Source: Rhodothermales bacterium
Lineage (GTDB): Bacteria; Bacteroidota; Rhodothermia; Rhodothermales; Bin80
Reading direction: 5' to 3'
Assembly (NCBI GenBank): GCA_022821875.1
Contig: JAJECV010000093.1
Span: 1 to 32,605, forward strand
Length of the DNA stretch: 32,605 nucleotides
The notes beneath the pieces are model-generated. The model saw only the letters and a program-made list of their open reading frames with translations. It did not search any database and was not told the origin of the DNA. Made by a program: the position numbers and the translations under genes. Of the stretch, positions 17,445-25,154 are shown piece by piece; within the stretch, counting starts at the first letter, position 1, and every line of letters starts with the position of its first letter.

Positions 17445-17570
17445 ATGCATCGAAAACGTGAGCGGTTTCTTTTGTACGAGTTTCGTACCTTGCTGAGAGT
17501 TCAGAATGATGAACATCCATCTATTCGAAAGATTCCTGTTGAGGTAGCACTTGCGGCTTGCAACGATTGA
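17445..17570 (+). CDS. Possible 41-residue upstream ORF overlapping the ppx start
   Basis: The ORF starts at an ATG (MHRKRERFLLYEF...) and ends in TGA, overlapping the ppx TTG start by 20 bases. It is strongly charged, without a signal peptide, and matches no family I know. There is no good ribosome-binding site, so it may be chance. If translated, it could couple to or regulate ppx. Confidence 0.25.
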   Translation: MHRKRERFLLYEFRTLLRVQNDEHPSIRKIPVEVALAACND

Positions 17571-18498
17571 CGTCGGGACAAATTCTGCAAAGCTTCTGGT
17601 ATCCGAATGGGCACCCGGTGGTCGGTTGAACCCACTTTCAGAAGCGCGGCGAATGATTCGGCTTGGAGAAGGTGTAGATGCACATGGTGTCCTCCAGGAT
17701 GCGGCCATTGAACGTTTGGTCAAAGCATTACAGGCATTTCGCACCATCGCCGAGTCATGGCAGGTAAAGGAATATGCGGTCATGGGAACCAGTGCTTCAC
17801 GGGATACAGGGAATAAGATTGTTCCGATCATAAAAGAACGGACAGGGCTGCCCTATGAAATCATCTCCGGAGAGCAGGAAGCAGAGCTAAGTTATGAGGG
17901 CGCAATTGCGGGGCTGTCCCATGTTTCGGAGCGGGTTGTGACCTGTGATATCGGGGGCGGTTCAACAGAAATCGTAGAGGGCAGATCAGACGGCCGCATC
18001 CTTCAGCGGTTCAGCCTGGATATTGGCTCCGTACGGATGACCGAGCGATATTTTTCTTCCCAGCCACCTGATTTTGATGAACAGAAGGCGGCGGCATCGT
18101 TCATTAAAAAGTCACTGGCGGGATTTTCCCTTTCGGGAAATCAGGCGGCACTCCTTGTTGGTGCATCGGATGTACATCGCCTTTTACTGGAACTCCAGCA
18201 TGACCTGAGCGCAGGCAGACTTCCGATAAAATTTGACAGATCGAACTCCGGCTGGAAACGGCTCCAGTTAAAAGGAGGGCATCCAGATAAACTTTCGCGG
18301 ATTCAAGTGAAGTATTGGACGGAATTTCTGGTTCGTATGACAATGTCGGATGTTTTAGCCCTGAACCCGGTGAAACTCCAGGGGAGGGCGGATGTATTTC
18401 CTGCTGCAATCATGATTTTTCTGGAGGTGATGAACACACTGAAGCAGGAATCAATTACGGTAAGTCCCTGGGGGGGTTGTGTCATGGTATGGCATTGA
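17551..18498 (+). CDS. ppx: Ppx/GppA exopolyphosphatase/pppGpp phosphohydrolase, C-terminus frameshifted
   Basis: 315 residues as read, from a TTG at 17551 with GAGG seven bases upstream; the protein then begins directly on the conserved LATIDVGTNSAKLLV strand. The second phosphate-binding motif DIGGGSTEIVEG is intact, as are SASRDTGNK and SGEQEAELSY. The enzyme degrades polyphosphate or pppGpp. The C-terminus is abnormal: after ITVSPWG the frame gives GCVMVWH and a stop. Losing two G or gaining one in the seven-G run at 18470-18476 would give the family-like LCHGMALRIF and extend the gene to 18581, ending in an ATGA overlap with the next small ORF. This is either a sequencing error, a recent mutation or a switch. 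Confidence 0.9.
   Translation: MRLATIDVGTNSAKLLVSEWAPGGRLNPLSEARRMIRLGEGVDAHGVLQDAAIERLVKALQAFRTIAESWQVKEYAVMGTSASRDTGNKIVPIIKERTGLPYEIISGEQEAELSYEGAIAGLSHVSERVVTCDIGGGSTEIVEGRSDGRILQRFSLDIGSVRMTERYFSSQPPDFDEQKAAASFIKKSLAGFSLSGNQAALLVGASDVHRLLLELQHDLSAGRLPIKFDRSNSGWKRLQLKGGHPDKLSRIQVKYWTEFLVRMTMSDVLALNPVKLQGRADVFPAAIMIFLEVMNTLKQESITVSPWGGCVMVWH
18470..18476. repeat. Seven-G run at the ppx frameshift point
   Basis: Seven consecutive G lie where the ppx reading frame is lost. Five or eight G would restore the family-like C-terminus. A seven-G run of the same length in the Nfu gene (19891-19897) is in frame, so such runs are not always misread in this assembly. Confidence 0.7.
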
Positions 18499-18577
18499 GA
18501 ATTTTCAATGCAGGTGCAGTCAGGGGCCGTAGCCCAACGTCCTTTCAATTTGCGTCAGCGTTTGAGCAGGGGGAAAA

Positions 18578-18706
18578 ATGAATACAATAAATCTGGAACG
18601 TATCTTTAGTGTGAGCGGGAACCGATTTTACGTTTTTACGGAGAGTATGTACCGAAATGCAATGAACCCATCTAGTCATCAGAACACAGCATTCGCATGG
18701 GGATGA
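18578..18706 (+). CDS. Candidate 42-residue small ORF between ppx and mrp
   Basis: ATG at 18578 with a purine-rich ribosome-binding site (AGGGGGA) about 4 bases before it. The peptide starts MNTINLERIFSVSGNRFYVF and ends FAWG; it has no signal peptide and no known family. Its start overlaps the TGA of the frame-restored ppx (ATGA, 18578-18581), and its own TGA overlaps an in-frame mrp ATG at 18703 (ATGA, 18703-18706). This chain of overlaps is typical of translational coupling in an operon and is the best reason to believe it is real. Confidence 0.45.
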   Translation: MNTINLERIFSVSGNRFYVFTESMYRNAMNPSSHQNTAFAWG

Positions 18707-19782
18707 GCCCAAAGGCGATCAGACGCAAGGCGGTTTATCAGACGTTGAGCAAGATCCACGACCCGGAGCGAGGCAGTGATATCACGCGGCTTGGCTCTGT
18801 CAAGGATGTGGTGGTTGACGGCCGCTCCATCTCGTTCAGGCTTTCGGTTTCCCGGCCGGGAACTGCATTTTCTAAAGAAGTTGTGGGATTATGCAAAGAG
18901 GCGATCCAGTCTGCGTTTGGAGAGGATGTGGGGGTCCAAATTGAACTGACCTATTCCAGAGGCCGTGTGCAGCAGTTGAAGCTTGGAGCCCGGCATATGA
19001 TCGCCATTGCTTCGGGGAAAGGGGGTGTGGGAAAAAGTACCGTAGCCACAAATATTGCGGTCGCTCTGGCTGCACAGGGATATCGGACGGGACTGGTCGA
19101 TACGGACATCTATGGTCCAAGTGTTCCAGTGATGTTTGGTCTGCAGGGAGCGAAGCCGCGTGTCAATGAGGAACGGAAAATTGTGCCAATCATCCAACAC
19201 GGTGTACATGTGTTGTCAATGGGATTACTGGTGGATGACTCGGAAGCCGTGATATGGCGCGGCCCGATGGTTTCCGGTGCGGTGCGGCAGTTTTTGAATG
19301 ATGCAGAGTGGGGAGATCTTGATTTTTTACTATTAGACCTGCCGCCGGGCACGGGGGATATTCAACTTACGATTGTGCAGACCGTAAAGTTGGCGGGTGC
19401 AATTATTGTCTCAACGCCGCAGAAAGTCGCCCTGACGGATGCAAGGAAGGGTCTGGTTATGTTTTCAAAAGTGAATGTGCCGGTCTTAGGGATCATTGAA
19501 AATATGGCCTGGTTCACGCCTCCGGATTTACCGGACCGCAAGTATTTTCTTTTTGGCGATGGGGGTGCGGATCGTCTTGCCACCGAAACCGGTGTGCCAC
19601 TGCTTGGTAAGATTCCCCTGGAGGAACCTTTGCGGGTGTCAGGGGATGAGGGGTGCCCGATTGTGTTGTCATCGCCTTCAAGCGGGGCGGCTCAATCGTT
19701 CCGGTCAATTGCAGACAGGATTGTCGCTTCGCTGGCAAAGAGAGAAGCCACTCCGGCACCTCCGCTTATTGAGTATCAATAG
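18697..19782 (+). CDS. mrp: Mrp/ApbC-type iron-sulfur cluster carrier ATPase
   Basis: 361 residues from the ATG at 18697; the ATG at 18703 is equally likely, because it forms an ATGA overlap with the upstream small ORF. An N-terminal MIP18/DUF59-like domain (residues about 5-90) is followed by the deviant Walker A motif SGKGGVGKST (106-115), then DTDIYGPSVP, VIWRGPMVSGAVRQF and LLLDLPPGTGD. Members load or transfer iron-sulfur clusters. The CxxC found in many homologues is absent: the corresponding stretch reads ENMAWFTPPDLPDRKYF, the variant I associate with Bacteroidota. The Nfu-type scaffold gene follows after 18 bases, fitting a shared iron-sulfur role. Confidence 0.95.
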   Translation: MGMSPKAIRRKAVYQTLSKIHDPERGSDITRLGSVKDVVVDGRSISFRLSVSRPGTAFSKEVVGLCKEAIQSAFGEDVGVQIELTYSRGRVQQLKLGARHMIAIASGKGGVGKSTVATNIAVALAAQGYRTGLVDTDIYGPSVPVMFGLQGAKPRVNEERKIVPIIQHGVHVLSMGLLVDDSEAVIWRGPMVSGAVRQFLNDAEWGDLDFLLLDLPPGTGDIQLTIVQTVKLAGAIIVSTPQKVALTDARKGLVMFSKVNVPVLGIIENMAWFTPPDLPDRKYFLFGDGGADRLATETGVPLLGKIPLEEPLRVSGDEGCPIVLSSPSSGAAQSFRSIADRIVASLAKREATPAPPLIEYQ

Positions 19783-19800
19783 ACACAAATTTATGCCGTG

Positions 19801-20055
19801 ATGTCGGGATACAATCCAAATACGGATGCGATTCTTCGGCGGAAGATAGAGGATGGACTTGATTCCATTCGTCCGTATCTTATTGCTGACGGGGGGGAGG
19901 TTCGTCTACACAGAATTACCGATGATATGGTTGTAGAACTTAAATTACTTGGTGCCTGTGGGGTATGCCCAATGAGTACCATGACTTTACGTGCGGGGAT
20001 TGAGCAGGCCCTGCGGCATGCGGTTCCACAAATTGTACGAGTGGATGCGGTGTAA
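19801..20055 (+). CDS. Nfu-type iron-sulfur scaffold (NifU C-terminal domain)
   Basis: 84 residues from the ATG at 19801 (a GTG directly before it is also possible). The single NifU C-terminal domain is complete, with the cluster-binding CGVCPMS (Cys53, Cys56) and the family segments IRPYLIADGGEV and VVELKLLGACG. It probably transfers iron-sulfur clusters to target proteins, with Mrp encoded just upstream. It contains an in-frame seven-G run. Confidence 0.94.
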   Translation: MSGYNPNTDAILRRKIEDGLDSIRPYLIADGGEVRLHRITDDMVVELKLLGACGVCPMSTMTLRAGIEQALRHAVPQIVRVDAV

Positions 20056-20098
20056 GGCGTTCACAAAATAATGCAACAGATCTCAAACTTTGAATCAG

Positions 20099-20872
20099 AT
20101 GAAACAGATAGAACTTTTGGCGGGCATAATTGTCCTGACCGTTTTTATCGGATTGCAGGCTCCGCCTGCCCGTGCTCAGATGGAATTTCAATATCAGAGG
20201 GGCAGCCTTTTGAATCCATTCAACGGCGAGCATCATCCAACGAATATCCTCACCTTCCAGCATGCGGGTTCCTGGAAACTTGGCAGGAGTTTTTTCTTCA
20301 TTGATTTTATAGATGATGCAATGAATGATGAATTCAACGATAAGGAGTTTTACGGTGAGTGGTATCCATCGCTAAGTTTCAGCAAGCTGTTTGGTCAGAA
20401 CATCAAAATCGGCCCCATCGCAGATATATCTGCGGTGGGTGGACTGAATTTTGACGGAGATGCCAACGTTCTCAAGATCTTGCCGGGCATTCAGTTTTCG
20501 TGGAATATCCCTGGATTTATTTTCGTAAATACGGATTTTGCCGTAATCACGGATCATAGCGATGCCGGGCAACACGACCCAGGATTTATGTTTGATGTCA
20601 GTTGGCTCAAGGTATTTAAGATCGGGAGTCAGTCCTTTTCGTTTATGGGTCATGCTGAGTACATCAGTGAAGCAGAACGCAAGGATGGTGGGGGAGTCTA
20701 TGAAGCCTGGATTTTGGCGCAGCCCCAGTTGGTGTGGGATATTGGCAACGCATTCAAGTCCCCGGATTGGCTCCATGTAGGCATTGAACTCCAGTATTGG
20801 TCCAACAAACTAGGAGAAGAGGGGCAGGATGAATTTCGGCCCGAACTCTTGATTATCTGGCGTATGCAGTGA
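20099..20872 (+). CDS. Tsx/DUF5020-like outer-membrane channel protein
   Basis: 257 residues from the ATG at 20099 (a TTG at 20090 would add three). The signal peptide is LLAGIIVLTVFIGLQAPPARA. The mature protein has alternating aromatic strands starting LTFQHAGSWKLGRSFFFIDF, then EFYGEWYPSLSFSK, FMFDVSWLKVF, FSFMGHAEYI and a last strand PELLIIWRMQ. This pattern fits the Tsx nucleoside channel/DUF5020 family of 12-stranded barrels. Nucleoside transport is a family inference. It lies 43 bases after the Nfu gene and may be the last gene of the operon. Confidence 0.8.
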   Translation: MKQIELLAGIIVLTVFIGLQAPPARAQMEFQYQRGSLLNPFNGEHHPTNILTFQHAGSWKLGRSFFFIDFIDDAMNDEFNDKEFYGEWYPSLSFSKLFGQNIKIGPIADISAVGGLNFDGDANVLKILPGIQFSWNIPGFIFVNTDFAVITDHSDAGQHDPGFMFDVSWLKVFKIGSQSFSFMGHAEYISEAERKDGGGVYEAWILAQPQLVWDIGNAFKSPDWLHVGIELQYWSNKLGEEGQDEFRPELLIIWRMQ

Positions 20873-21275
20873 TCCTTTCTGTGGCGGGGATTGCGCACTG
20901 CCGGGATCATGATATCCGCTGTTCTGAATTTTTAACCACGTTTTTTCAGGGACAACTGGGCAGCCGCGTTGTTGGGTAGTCAGATGTGTTCAAGGATGAG
21001 ATTTCGGTCATGCATTCAGGAGACCGGCCCTTGGTCTCCCATGTAGCAGGCGGCCCAAAGTCGGGCATGGTATGAACGTTGGGTGAGCCGTACAATAAAT
21101 TGATCTTTCCCGGTGATAATCATTGCAGGGGCACGGACAGATTTCCTAAAAAGGGTCTAGCCTTTCGCCGTCAGATAGGGTGCTCTGAATGCTTTGCGAA
21201 GACCTGACTGTCTAGCGACAGTAACTTTTTCCCGACGATGTCACTGTGAATTGCTGCCAACAAAAAGCACATAGC
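20873..21275. other. Intergenic region with weak terminator-like hairpin
   Basis: About 400 bases between the Tsx-like gene and the convergent Panacea module. No convincing gene. A 6-bp hairpin ACTGTC-TAGC-GACAGT at 21207-21222 is followed by AAC and T5, a weak plus-strand terminator candidate far from any stop. A 20-base sequence at 21235-21254 recurs imperfectly at 22633-22652. Confidence 0.4.
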
Positions 21276-21761
21276 CTAATTTGGGGCATGGTCATTTTTA
21301 CCGTTGCCGTTAAACAGGTATCGGGCAATCAAGAAGTAGGGGCCTAATATATTCAATGTAGTCGTACCGAGCAGTATGCCTAAAATCGTATCACTCAGAG
21401 AAAATGGGACAAAATGAAGGCCATGTGCTATCACAACTAATGCAAGAAATACAAGCCAAGCAGTAGAACGCCGTAGAAATACTTCGGCATACTTAAATCT
21501 CTCTTCGTTTTTCTGTTTTTCCTTTCGGACTAATTCCCCTACGAAGCCCTGATTTTCTTCTGCCACATCATCTATCCAATTTTTTCCATCCAAAGTGTTG
21601 GAGATATTTTTTTGGCCGAAACGCACCAAAAAGCTCGGACGTGTCACGGATATTACCGTCATTCTCAGGCATTTTTGGGCTTGCTTAGGAGTTCTCTGCG
21701 CATCCGATACTCCTCGGCTATATCCGATTTGGGAATTACTCTGTTTTTTTCCCACTGACAT
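21276..21761 (-). CDS. Two-TM membrane protein paired with Panacea gene (putative toxin/effector)
   Basis: 161 residues from the ATG at 21761, overlapping the upstream antitoxin-like gene by 26 bases; an internal ATG at 21662 would give 128 residues. A charged, probably coiled segment (ELVRKEKQKNEERFKYAEVFLRR) precedes two hydrophobic helices: STAWLVFLALVVIAHGL and ILGILLGTTTLNILGPYFLIARYLF. The LSDTILGILLGTTT signature resembles small two-helix proteins I have seen next to DUF4065 genes. A membrane toxin or defence effector held in check by the Panacea partner is a plausible reading, but no toxin family can be named with certainty. Confidence 0.7.
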   Translation of the reverse strand: MSVGKKQSNSQIGYSRGVSDAQRTPKQAQKCLRMTVISVTRPSFLVRFGQKNISNTLDGKNWIDDVAEENQGFVGELVRKEKQKNEERFKYAEVFLRRSTAWLVFLALVVIAHGLHFVPFSLSDTILGILLGTTTLNILGPYFLIARYLFNGNGKNDHAPN

Positions 21762-22122
21762 AATGTTTGGTCCAGGCTCCTTTGGTCCAATGTGAAATGA
21801 GTATTAGTTCTCCAACAGACATGGCACCCATTGACCTCAGCGTTTGGTCAAGTAAGTGCCTGCGAATGCCTGAGGGTGCATCGTTTCCTGTAGGTAAGGA
21901 TCCTACGGGGGCAGATCCATATATTTTTACCTCATGGTACAAATCAGCGTTCACCGGGCCAAGCGCCCATGCTTGAAAATCATCACGTACGATCTCTTCG
22001 TTAAACTCGCCCAATGCCACCATCTGGGCAAAGTACAACAATTTCTGTAACTTCAAATTGGACAATGTCCAGCCAGACTTGTCGCAAAGATAGTGTGCAG
22101 CTGTAAGGATATTTAGACTCAT
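21736..22122 (-). CDS. Panacea (DUF4065/SocA-like) antitoxin-type protein
   Basis: 128 residues from the ATG at 22122 (a TTG at 22131 is the alternative). The Panacea hallmarks are present: LSNLKLQKLLYFAQM near the N-terminus, DDFQAWALGPVNADLYHEVKIYG in the middle and LILISHWTKGAW near the end. This domain is the common antitoxin in PanAT toxin-antitoxin systems, paired with very diverse toxins including membrane-acting ones, and also occurs in SocA. The next gene on the same strand overlaps its end by 26 bases, as expected for a two-gene module. The surrounding non-coding DNA is gene-poor, which suggests acquired DNA. Confidence 0.88.
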   Translation of the reverse strand: MSLNILTAAHYLCDKSGWTLSNLKLQKLLYFAQMVALGEFNEEIVRDDFQAWALGPVNADLYHEVKIYGSAPVGSLPTGNDAPSGIRRHLLDQTLRSMGAMSVGELILISHWTKGAWTKHYVSGKKTE

Positions 22123-22908
22123 TTCGTCCAACTACTCTTGCTCCTGTGTACAATTACACGAAAAAGTTGACCTACTGTTTATTTAAGTCCCATTTCTACA
22201 AATTTGGGGTAGTCTGGGTTATTTCGCAGATGACCGTCTCGGATGCCTTAATGGTAACGGAAGCTTCAAAGTAACATGGCTACTGATATTATCGGGAGAT
22301 CACTATTTGGGAGGCGATAGAGTCGGATTTGTCCAGATCTGCAGCAAGGAGGAAGCGCCCTTCAAACCTGATCCTCCATCAATCCGAAGTCGCCTGGAAC
22401 TGTTAAATACTGATTTCGGATTCCCGAACAACTTTGGGCCTAGCGCTGCTACACGCCGGGAGAGTTTCGGAATTCCCGCCTTCCTGAGGACCATTCCAAC
22501 GGTCGTTGGCCCCGTTTTCGTCATTCCTTCTTAGTTGTCACCATTGCCCGTATTAGTTGATGCTTAACAATGCAGTCACGATAAAATGACAGAAAGACGG
22601 GGAAACTTTGTCTAAAGGTATCCAATGCCTCCACAATGTCACTTTAAATTGCCTGTTGGAAATTCCGCCCAGGCAAGTAGCGCCGGAGGATATTGTAGTT
22701 TTTAATGGCTGCAGTATATGCCAGCGTTCGGCTGATCATGTAGCCGTTTGCTCCCCTGTCCGATCAAGTTGAACCGGGATTCAGATACCATCCATCAAGA
22801 GAGTGAGAACAGGTTAATTCATATGCAAGATGGAATTATTCGGGTTTCAGGCACAAAATTCCCAATTTATTTTGTATATTCGCGGGATCACCTTTATTTT
22901 TTTTCAAA
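22123..22908. other. Gene-poor region between Panacea module and amt
   Basis: Nearly 800 bases without a recognisable gene. A plus-strand frame is open from 22187 to 22534 but has no ATG and no known motif. A minus-strand frame 22644-22739 encodes 31 residues (MISRTLAYTAAIKNYNILRR...) that could be the end of a decayed gene; I cannot place it. The last about 100 bases are the amt leader, with TATATT at 22875-22880 and a T8 run just before the start codon. Confidence 0.4.
22875..22880 (+). promoter_or_regulatory. Candidate -10/-7 element upstream of amt
   Basis: TATATTCG lies about 28 bases before the amt ATG. It resembles the Bacteroidota -7 consensus TAnnTTTG. Similar TATATT elements precede the genes at 7304, 29746 and 31571. 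No clear -33 box. Confidence 0.3.
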
Positions 22909-24189
22909 ATGTTACCTGAAACACAGTTTGTTCTGAATACATTCGCTTTCCTGATCTGGGGGGCGCTTGTCATGTGGATGGCCGCAGGCTTCACGATGCT
23001 GGAGTCGGGGTCGGTCCGCACGAAAAATGCATCCGTCATTTGCCTGAAAAACCTGGGCCTGTATGCGATTGCAGGCCTTGCCTACTATGTAATCGGCTAT
23101 AATCTCATGTATACGGATGTGTCTGGCTTTATCGGAAGCTTTAAGTTGTTTTTCAACGCCACACCTGCAGAAATCGCCCTGGTTGACGGAGATGCAAGCG
23201 TACAGGAGGGGGTCGTTGACAGCGGGTATTCCCAGATGTCGGGTTGGTTTTTCCAGATGGTGTTTGTGGCGACCGCTGCATCTATTGTGTCCGGTGCTCT
23301 TGCAGAACGGATCCGGTTATGGGCCTTCTTCACATTCGTGATTGTTTTGACAGCGATCATATATCCGATTGTGGGTGCGTGGACCTGGGGAGAGGGGTGG
23401 CTGTACGAGTTGGGCTTTTCAGATTTTGCGGGCTCAACCATTGTCCATGGAACAGGAGGATGGGCTGCTCTTGCAGGGGCAATCATATTAGGCCCCCGCT
23501 TAGGTAAATTCAAAAAGGATGGCAGTGTGAATCCCACGCCGCCTTCTAGTGTACCAATCGTCACACTAGGCGTATTTATCCTGTGGTTTGGATGGTTTGG
23601 GTTTAACGGTGGATCCCAACTGGCTTTAGGAGGTGCGGTGGATGCTATTTCCATTGCGGGAATTCTTGTCAATACAAACCTCGCCGGTGCGGCAGGTGCC
23701 TTTGCTGCAATCGTTGTTTCGCGTACCATATTGGGACGGTTTGATATGTTTGCGATCCTCAATGGTGCGCTTGCCGGACTGGTATCCATTACCGCCGCTC
23801 CCACAATGCATCATCATGGAATTGCAATTCTGATCGGCTTTGTCGGTGGAGTGGTCTGTGTTTTGTCCATCAAATTATTGGATGTACTCAAGATTGATGA
23901 TGTCGTCGGCGCGGTCCCCGTTCATCTTTTTGCAGGGATCTGGGGAACGATTGCGGTTGCATTTACGGTAGATGAGACTAGTTTCGGCGTTCAGCTTTTG
24001 GGGATTATAGTTATCGGAGCGTTTGTATTCGCGACATCTTTCGCGGTCTGGAAACTGATTGATATTCTGATTGGGGCCCGTGTGGCCAAGTCGGTAGAGC
24101 GCCTCGGACAGGACACTGCTGAGTTAGGTGTGGATGCGTATCCCGAATTTGTATTGATGCCAGAAGACTATGATGACGAGGATGAGTAG
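22909..24189 (+). CDS. amt: Ammonium channel/transporter
   Basis: 426 residues, the usual length, with about 11 hydrophobic helices. It conducts ammonia/ammonium across the inner membrane. The family signature WFGWFGFNGGSQ is present, and the twin pore histidines can be placed in STIVHGTGGWAALAGA and VPVHLFAGIWGT; the N-terminal helix (WMAAGFTMLESGSVR) is typical. The cytoplasmic tail ends ELGVDAYPEF followed by an acidic stretch. The usual partner glnK is not adjacent, and a terminator follows, so the gene is probably a single unit. Confidence 0.97.
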   Translation: MLPETQFVLNTFAFLIWGALVMWMAAGFTMLESGSVRTKNASVICLKNLGLYAIAGLAYYVIGYNLMYTDVSGFIGSFKLFFNATPAEIALVDGDASVQEGVVDSGYSQMSGWFFQMVFVATAASIVSGALAERIRLWAFFTFVIVLTAIIYPIVGAWTWGEGWLYELGFSDFAGSTIVHGTGGWAALAGAIILGPRLGKFKKDGSVNPTPPSSVPIVTLGVFILWFGWFGFNGGSQLALGGAVDAISIAGILVNTNLAGAAGAFAAIVVSRTILGRFDMFAILNGALAGLVSITAAPTMHHHGIAILIGFVGGVVCVLSIKLLDVLKIDDVVGAVPVHLFAGIWGTIAVAFTVDETSFGVQLLGIIVIGAFVFATSFAVWKLIDILIGARVAKSVERLGQDTAELGVDAYPEFVLMPEDYDDEDE

Positions 24190-24269
24190 ATGAAGAAACA
24201 GACCTAGTTGCGCTGGTTGTTTTTGGGTATTTGAGATTCAGGCCGGCGGCTATACGGTCATGTTTATTT

Positions 24270-24305
24270 TGGCGGTATCATGAATTCGGCCTCATGATAC
24301 CGCCA
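24270..24305. terminator. Strong hairpin terminator after amt
   Basis: The arms GGCGGTATCATGA and TCATGATACCGCC (13 bp, 14 with the flanking T-A) pair perfectly around an 8-base loop. TTTATTTT precedes it and ATTTATTTG follows, so it may work in both directions. Confidence 0.75.
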
Positions 24306-24702
24306 TTTATTTGAGGAATCCCTGTAGAGATCAGCCCAGATCTGCTAGTCTTCGGTCTATTCGCATCATTGTCAGCTCATATGAATTGGGCAGGCAGGCG
24401 CACATGATTGAGGCCGGCACGGCGAATGAGTCAGTTCTGAATATCCCGGAGACAGGGAGGGCTTGGTTTTATTTTTAGATAAAAGGACTTGATAATTCGA
24501 TAGGGGATCACAGTACTGGTTTGCGGTCTGGTCAGGGGTACACCGTATGGGGGGCTCCGCCCCTCATGTGGAGAAGCCCCTGCAATCTTCCCAATGTCAA
24601 AGGCCTGCTGGACTTCGTGATAAGCACAAAGCAACCGAGGATAGCCCACCAAGAAACTGATGAGGCAGGAAAACCCCCTCCTCAAAATGAGTATAGCAAG
24701 CC

Positions 24703-24728
24703 TTGTGTTTGCCGATGTTCAAACACAA
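24703..24728 (-). terminator. 9-bp hairpin downstream of the STAS gene (module 2)
   Basis: TTGTGTTTG and CAAACACAA pair perfectly around an 8-base loop, 15 bases past the minus-strand stop at 24743. The T-run is on the gene-proximal side rather than after the stem, so terminator function is uncertain. Confidence 0.35.
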
Positions 24729-24742
24729 AAAGCGCAGTCGGT

Positions 24743-25084
24743 CTATGCATCAACGGCTGCAACGCGATCCTTTACCACAGGAATGATCGTGTCAAATCCG
24801 CTGATACTGAAGATTTCCCGGATGCTGTCACGCATACTGCAAAGGATGAGTTTCCCCTGATTTGAACGAATACTTTTCGCTCCAATCAGTAGTACGCGCA
24901 TGCCGGAACTGCTGATAAAAGACAACTTGGTAAAGTCAACAACAATGTGTGTCTCGCCGTCGTCAATCCGATCTTTGATCATACGCTCAAACAGCGGAGC
25001 GTTAGAACTGTCCACACGTCCCACTGGAGTGAGTACAAGTACATTTCCTTCGTGCTCTTCAAGCACTTCGATATTGTTAGCCAC
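24743..25084 (-). CDS. STAS-domain anti-sigma factor antagonist (module 2)
   Basis: 113 residues from a GTG at 25084 with a strong AGGAGG site 8 bases upstream. The STAS motif SFISSSGMRVLL places Ser59 as the likely phosphorylated residue. It should be the substrate of the kinase encoded 70 bases upstream and of the phosphatase at the head of the operon. It is the last gene; the strong ribosome-binding site suggests it is made in excess over the coupled kinase. Confidence 0.93.
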   Translation of the reverse strand: MANNIEVLEEHEGNVLVLTPVGRVDSSNAPLFERMIKDRIDDGETHIVVDFTKLSFISSSGMRVLLIGAKSIRSNQGKLILCSMRDSIREIFSISGFDTIIPVVKDRVAAVDA

Positions 25085-25154
25085 GGTTAGTCCCTCCTAA
25101 GTTTTTGGTTAGTCAGCGTTACAATGTTTCGGAAATTTAAGTATTTCCGAGGAA

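Larger units (their letters stand above)
24190..24742. other. Intergenic region between amt and second partner-switching operon
   Basis: Convergent genes meet here. It holds the amt terminator (24270-24305), a GC-rich hairpin ATGGGGGGC-TCC-GCCCCTCAT at about 24547-24567 and a 9-bp hairpin at 24703-24728 just after the STAS gene. No coding frame in it shows known motifs. Confidence 0.45.

Noticed and set aside
19891-19897. Seven-G run in the Nfu gene as a possible frameshift or switch
   Set aside because: The reading frame is intact through the run and the protein is full length.
22644-22739. 31-residue minus-strand frame that looks like a transposase tail
   Set aside because: Too short, no catalytic residues and no terminal inverted repeats; I cannot assign a family.
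24521-24865. Plus-strand open frame overlapping the module 2 STAS gene
   Set aside because: Its 3' part lies opposite the STAS coding sequence and it shows no motif of its own.
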